A DNA stretch of 5,255 nt from Anaerolineales bacterium (GTDB lineage Bacteria > Chloroflexota > Anaerolineae > 4572-78 > NAK82), in NCBI GenBank assembly GCA_024643945.1, contig JAHELX010000474.1, positions 1 through 5,255 on the forward strand, in the 5' to 3' direction. Shown piece by piece: positions 3,080 through 5,255 of the stretch (its first letter is position 1; each line of letters begins with the position of its first letter). The position numbers and the translations under genes were made by a program. The notes beneath the pieces were generated by a model. It was given only the letters and a program-made list of their open reading frames with translations, was not told the DNA's origin and did not search any database.

Positions 3080-5255
3080 GTGCGCCACTCGACGTATGCC
3101 GAGCGCGATTATGATTTCGGTCTGCACATCCTCGCCCTCCGCACCGAAAGCAATTTGACCCAATCCGGGCTTGCCGAACTCCTGGGCGTCTCACGCCAGG
3201 CCGTCGTCGGATGGGAAGCCGGCACGAGTTATCCCTCACATCAGCATCTCAGGCACTTGATCGAGCTCTTTTTGCAGCACCACGCGTTCCCCCCCGGGCA
3301 GGAAGCCGAAGAGATCCGCGCCTTGTGGCAGAGCGCACACCAGCGCGTGCCGCTGGATGAAACCTGGCTCACGCACCTGCTGGCGCAGCCGCCGGACGCA
3401 TCTGCAGCTCCTGCCACTGCACCGCACTCGCCGAGTGTTGGCGCGGAACCGCCCCAACCTGGATCTCACGTGGACTGGGGAGATGCACCTGAGGTCTCGA
3501 GCTTTTACGGGCGCGAGTCTGAACTCGGGCTCTTGAGCGAGTGGCTGCTGGGACAGCGCTGTCGTGCGGTGAGCCTGTTGGGCTTGGGCGGCATCGGCAA
3601 GACCAGCCTGGCCGCCAGGCTGGCCGAGGAGGTGGCGCCGGGCTTCGAGCGCGTGTACTGGCGCAGCCTGCGCGATGCCCCACCCCCCGGCGAGTGGCTG
3701 GCTGGCGCCATCGGCTTCGTGTCCGATCAGCAGGTCGTGCCGCCGGCGGCCGACGCGGAGCGGCTCACGGCCTTGCTGGAGCTGCTCCGCGCGCGGCGCT
3801 GCCTGCTGGTGCTGGACAATTTCGACACGCTGTTCGAGCCCGGCCAGATGGAAGGGCGCTATCGAAAGGACCTGGCGGGCTACGGCCGCCTGCTCCAGGC
3901 GATTGGCGAAGCCAGCCACCAGAGCTGCCTGGTGCTGACCAGCCGCGAGGCGCCGCCGGAGCTGGCCATCCTGGGCGGCGAGGCGGTGCGCGCCTTCGAG
4001 CTGGGCGGGCTGGGGGTCGACGAGGCGCGGCTGGTGTTGGCTCCCAAGCAGCTCGAGGGCAGCAGCGAGCAGTGGGCCGAGCTGACCGGCCGGTTCGGGG
4101 GCAACGGCCTGGCGCTCAAGCTGGTCGGCGAGCGCATCCGCGAGCTGTTCGGGGGGGAGATTGGCCTCTACCTGGAGGAGGCGGGGGCCAGCAGCGTCTT
4201 CGGCGGCATCCGGCAGCTCCTGGCCGAGCAGGTCGAGCGCAGCTCGGCGCCCGAGCAGCGGGTGCTGCGAATGCTGGCGGTGGCGCGCGAGCCGGTGCGC
4301 CTGGCCGACTTGCTGGCCGCGCTGGGCGAGCGCGTTGGCCGCGAGGCGGTGCTGGAGGCGCTGGAGGCGCTGCGCCGGCGCTCGTTGGTGGAGCGGGTCG
4401 AGGCGGCCGGGGCGGTCGCCTTCACCCTGCAATCGGTGGTGCTCGAGTATGTGACCGACCGGCTGGTGGCGGAAGTGGCTGAGGAGGTCGAACGCGGCCA
4501 GCCGGCCCTGCTGGTCGAGCAGGCGTTGATCCAGGCGCAGGCCAGGGATTATGTGCGGCAGAGCCAGGAGCGGCTGATCGGCGCGCCCATCCTGGAGCGG
4601 CTGAAGGCGGGCCAGGGCCAGGATGGAGCAGAGCAGCGGCTGCTGGCGCTGCTGGAGGGCTGGCGGGCTCGGCCGCCCGCCGAGCAGGAGTATGGACCGG
4701 GGAATGTGGTCAACCTGCTGCGGCTGCTGCGGGGCGAGTTGCGCGGGCTGGACCTGTCGCGCCTGGCGATCCGGCAGGCCTACCTGGCGGAGGCGGATGC
4801 CCAGGACGCCCGCCTCGTGGACGCCCACCTGGCCGAGACCGTGCTGGCTGAGGCGTTCGGGTTCCCCGGCTCAGTGGCGCTGAATGGCGACGGTGCGCTG
4901 CTGGCAGCGGGGACCACCACCGGGCAGGTGTGGCTGTGGCGGGTGGCGGACCGCACCCTGGTGGCGACGCTCGAAGGCCACACCGGCCCGGTCTTTGACG
5001 TGGCGCTCTCCGCCGACGGACACCTGGTGGCCAGCGGTCATGGGGATGGGACGGTGCGGCTGTGGGACGCCAGCACCAGGCGGCCGCTGGCCACGCTCGA
5101 GGGCCACACGGGTGGCGTCTGGGGGGTAGCGCTCTCCGCCGACGGACACCTGGTGGCCAGCGGCAGTGCGGACGGGACGGTGCGGCTGTGGGAGGCGTCG
5201 AGCGGGCGGCCGCTGGCGACCCTGCAGGGCCACACGGGTGGCGTCTGGGGGGTAG
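3080..5255 (+). CDS. STAND (NLR-like) regulator: XRE-HTH / NB-ARC ATPase / pentapeptide-like / WD40 repeats; partial, runs off the right edge
   Basis: Predicted signal-transduction ATPase with numerous domains, cytoplasmic, of a type common in Chloroflexota. The 725 visible residues are open throughout. Residues 8-52 are an XRE-like helix-turn-helix (LTQSGLAELLGVSRQAV, then GWEAGTSYP). Residues 53-107 are helical, and 108-140 form a Pro/Ala-rich linker. FYGRE (142-146) opens the NB-ARC module, with Walker A GLGGIGKT (168-175), Walker B LLVLDNFD (242-249), and a sensor-like LTSRE (286-290). GNGLAL (341-346) stands where GxPLAL is usual. A winged-helix-like part follows (about 384-475), then a helical region, a pentapeptide-like stretch rich in A/D-L-x-x (about 554-593), and WD40 blades ending at W620, W662 and W704, with a fourth beginning. 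STAND proteins are held off by the repeat sensor and switch to an oligomeric, ATP-bound state on ligand binding. Here the N-terminal effector position is a DNA-binding domain, so transcriptional output is the simplest inference; a defence role is possible but unproven. GTG start chosen from the Shine-Dalgarno. Confidence 0.94.
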   Translation, partial: MRHSTYAERDYDFGLHILALRTESNLTQSGLAELLGVSRQAVVGWEAGTSYPSHQHLRHLIELFLQHHAFPPGQEAEEIRALWQSAHQRVPLDETWLTHLLAQPPDASAAPATAPHSPSVGAEPPQPGSHVDWGDAPEVSSFYGRESELGLLSEWLLGQRCRAVSLLGLGGIGKTSLAARLAEEVAPGFERVYWRSLRDAPPPGEWLAGAIGFVSDQQVVPPAADAERLTALLELLRARRCLLVLDNFDTLFEPGQMEGRYRKDLAGYGRLLQAIGEASHQSCLVLTSREAPPELAILGGEAVRAFELGGLGVDEARLVLAPKQLEGSSEQWAELTGRFGGNGLALKLVGERIRELFGGEIGLYLEEAGASSVFGGIRQLLAEQVERSSAPEQRVLRMLAVAREPVRLADLLAALGERVGREAVLEALEALRRRSLVERVEAAGAVAFTLQSVVLEYVTDRLVAEVAEEVERGQPALLVEQALIQAQARDYVRQSQERLIGAPILERLKAGQGQDGAEQRLLALLEGWRARPPAEQEYGPGNVVNLLRLLRGELRGLDLSRLAIRQAYLAEADAQDARLVDAHLAETVLAEAFGFPGSVALNGDGALLAAGTTTGQVWLWRVADRTLVATLEGHTGPVFDVALSADGHLVASGHGDGTVRLWDASTRRPLATLEGHTGGVWGVALSADGHLVASGSADGTVRLWEASSGRPLATLQGHTGGVWGV
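4976..5255 (+). repeat. In-gene tandem WD40 repeats, 126-bp (42-residue) period, nearly identical DNA
   Basis: Units begin at GHTG codons at 4976, 5102 and 5228 (the last cut by the window edge). Bases 5003-5037 recur exactly at 5129-5163 (35 of 35), and 5101-5129 recur exactly at 5227-5255 (29 of 29), both at an offset of 126. Even third codon positions are kept over these stretches, which points to recent duplication or gene conversion. The blade before 4976 (ending at W620) is clearly more diverged. Confidence 0.88.

Noticed and set aside
3075..3158. ATG at 3075, five bases before the chosen GTG, giving a 27-codon frame
   Set aside because: It sits only 4 nt after GGAGG, is out of frame with the HTH, and encodes nothing recognisable.
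3541..4482. Plus-strand open frame of 313 codons overlapping the STAND gene
   Set aside because: Its Arg/Gly/Ala-rich translation has no motif, while the overlapping frame encodes clear Walker A and B motifs.
3236..4828. Long open frame of 530 codons on the minus strand
   Set aside because: It is antisense to the HTH-NB-ARC-WD40 gene, is composed of low-complexity Gln/Leu/Ala/Arg-rich sequence typical of GC-rich shadow frames, and has no recognisable domain.

Overview
The window looks like a piece of a Chloroflexota (Chloroflexi)-type bacterial chromosome or metagenomic contig. This is inferred from protein style and no database search was run. The main clues are a GTG-started XRE-HTH / NB-ARC / pentapeptide-like / WD40 protein of a type abundant in Chloroflexota, a LuxR-type HTH resembling the C-termini of large MalT-like regulators of that group, and a rhomboid fragment and DUF1269 protein compatible with it. 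Base composition is mosaic. The AI-2E transporter and the LuxR half of a chimeric gene are moderate in GC, while the DUF1269 gene, the SDR half of the chimera and especially the NB-ARC/WD40 gene are clearly GC-rich.

Layout. The left part (about 1-2795) is all on the minus strand. Reading from right to left it holds a 144-residue SDR::LuxR-HTH chimera (2361-2795), a DUF1269 glycine-zipper plus coiled-coil membrane-associated protein (1479-2306), an AI-2E/PerM-family permease (343-1398), and the 5'-truncated front of a rhomboid intramembrane protease that runs off the left edge (1-220). The 54-nt gap between the chimera and the DUF1269 gene would allow cotranscription. The 80-nt gap before the permease holds a strong hairpin but no U-tract, so readthrough is possible.

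The right part is a single plus-strand gene, divergent from the chimera. It starts at GTG 3080 behind a near-perfect Shine-Dalgarno and is open to the right edge (725 codons seen). It is a STAND-class (NLR-like) signalling ATPase with an N-terminal DNA-binding HTH, a P-loop switch, a pentapeptide-like bridge and the beginning of a WD40 propeller whose blades are almost identical at DNA level. The 284-bp divergent intergenic region carries an extended -10 sigma70-type promoter pointing at this gene, a small palindrome at the predicted transcription start, a leader hairpin and a cluster of TTGTCA repeats spaced about one helical turn. That arrangement suggests a regulated, possibly autoregulated gene.

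The most interesting items are the STAND gene with its recently duplicated WD40 blades and repeat-rich control region, and the SDR::LuxR chimera, which joins the nucleotide-binding start of an oxidoreductase to a complete DNA-binding domain. No RNA genes, CRISPR arrays, transposases or attachment sites were recognised.
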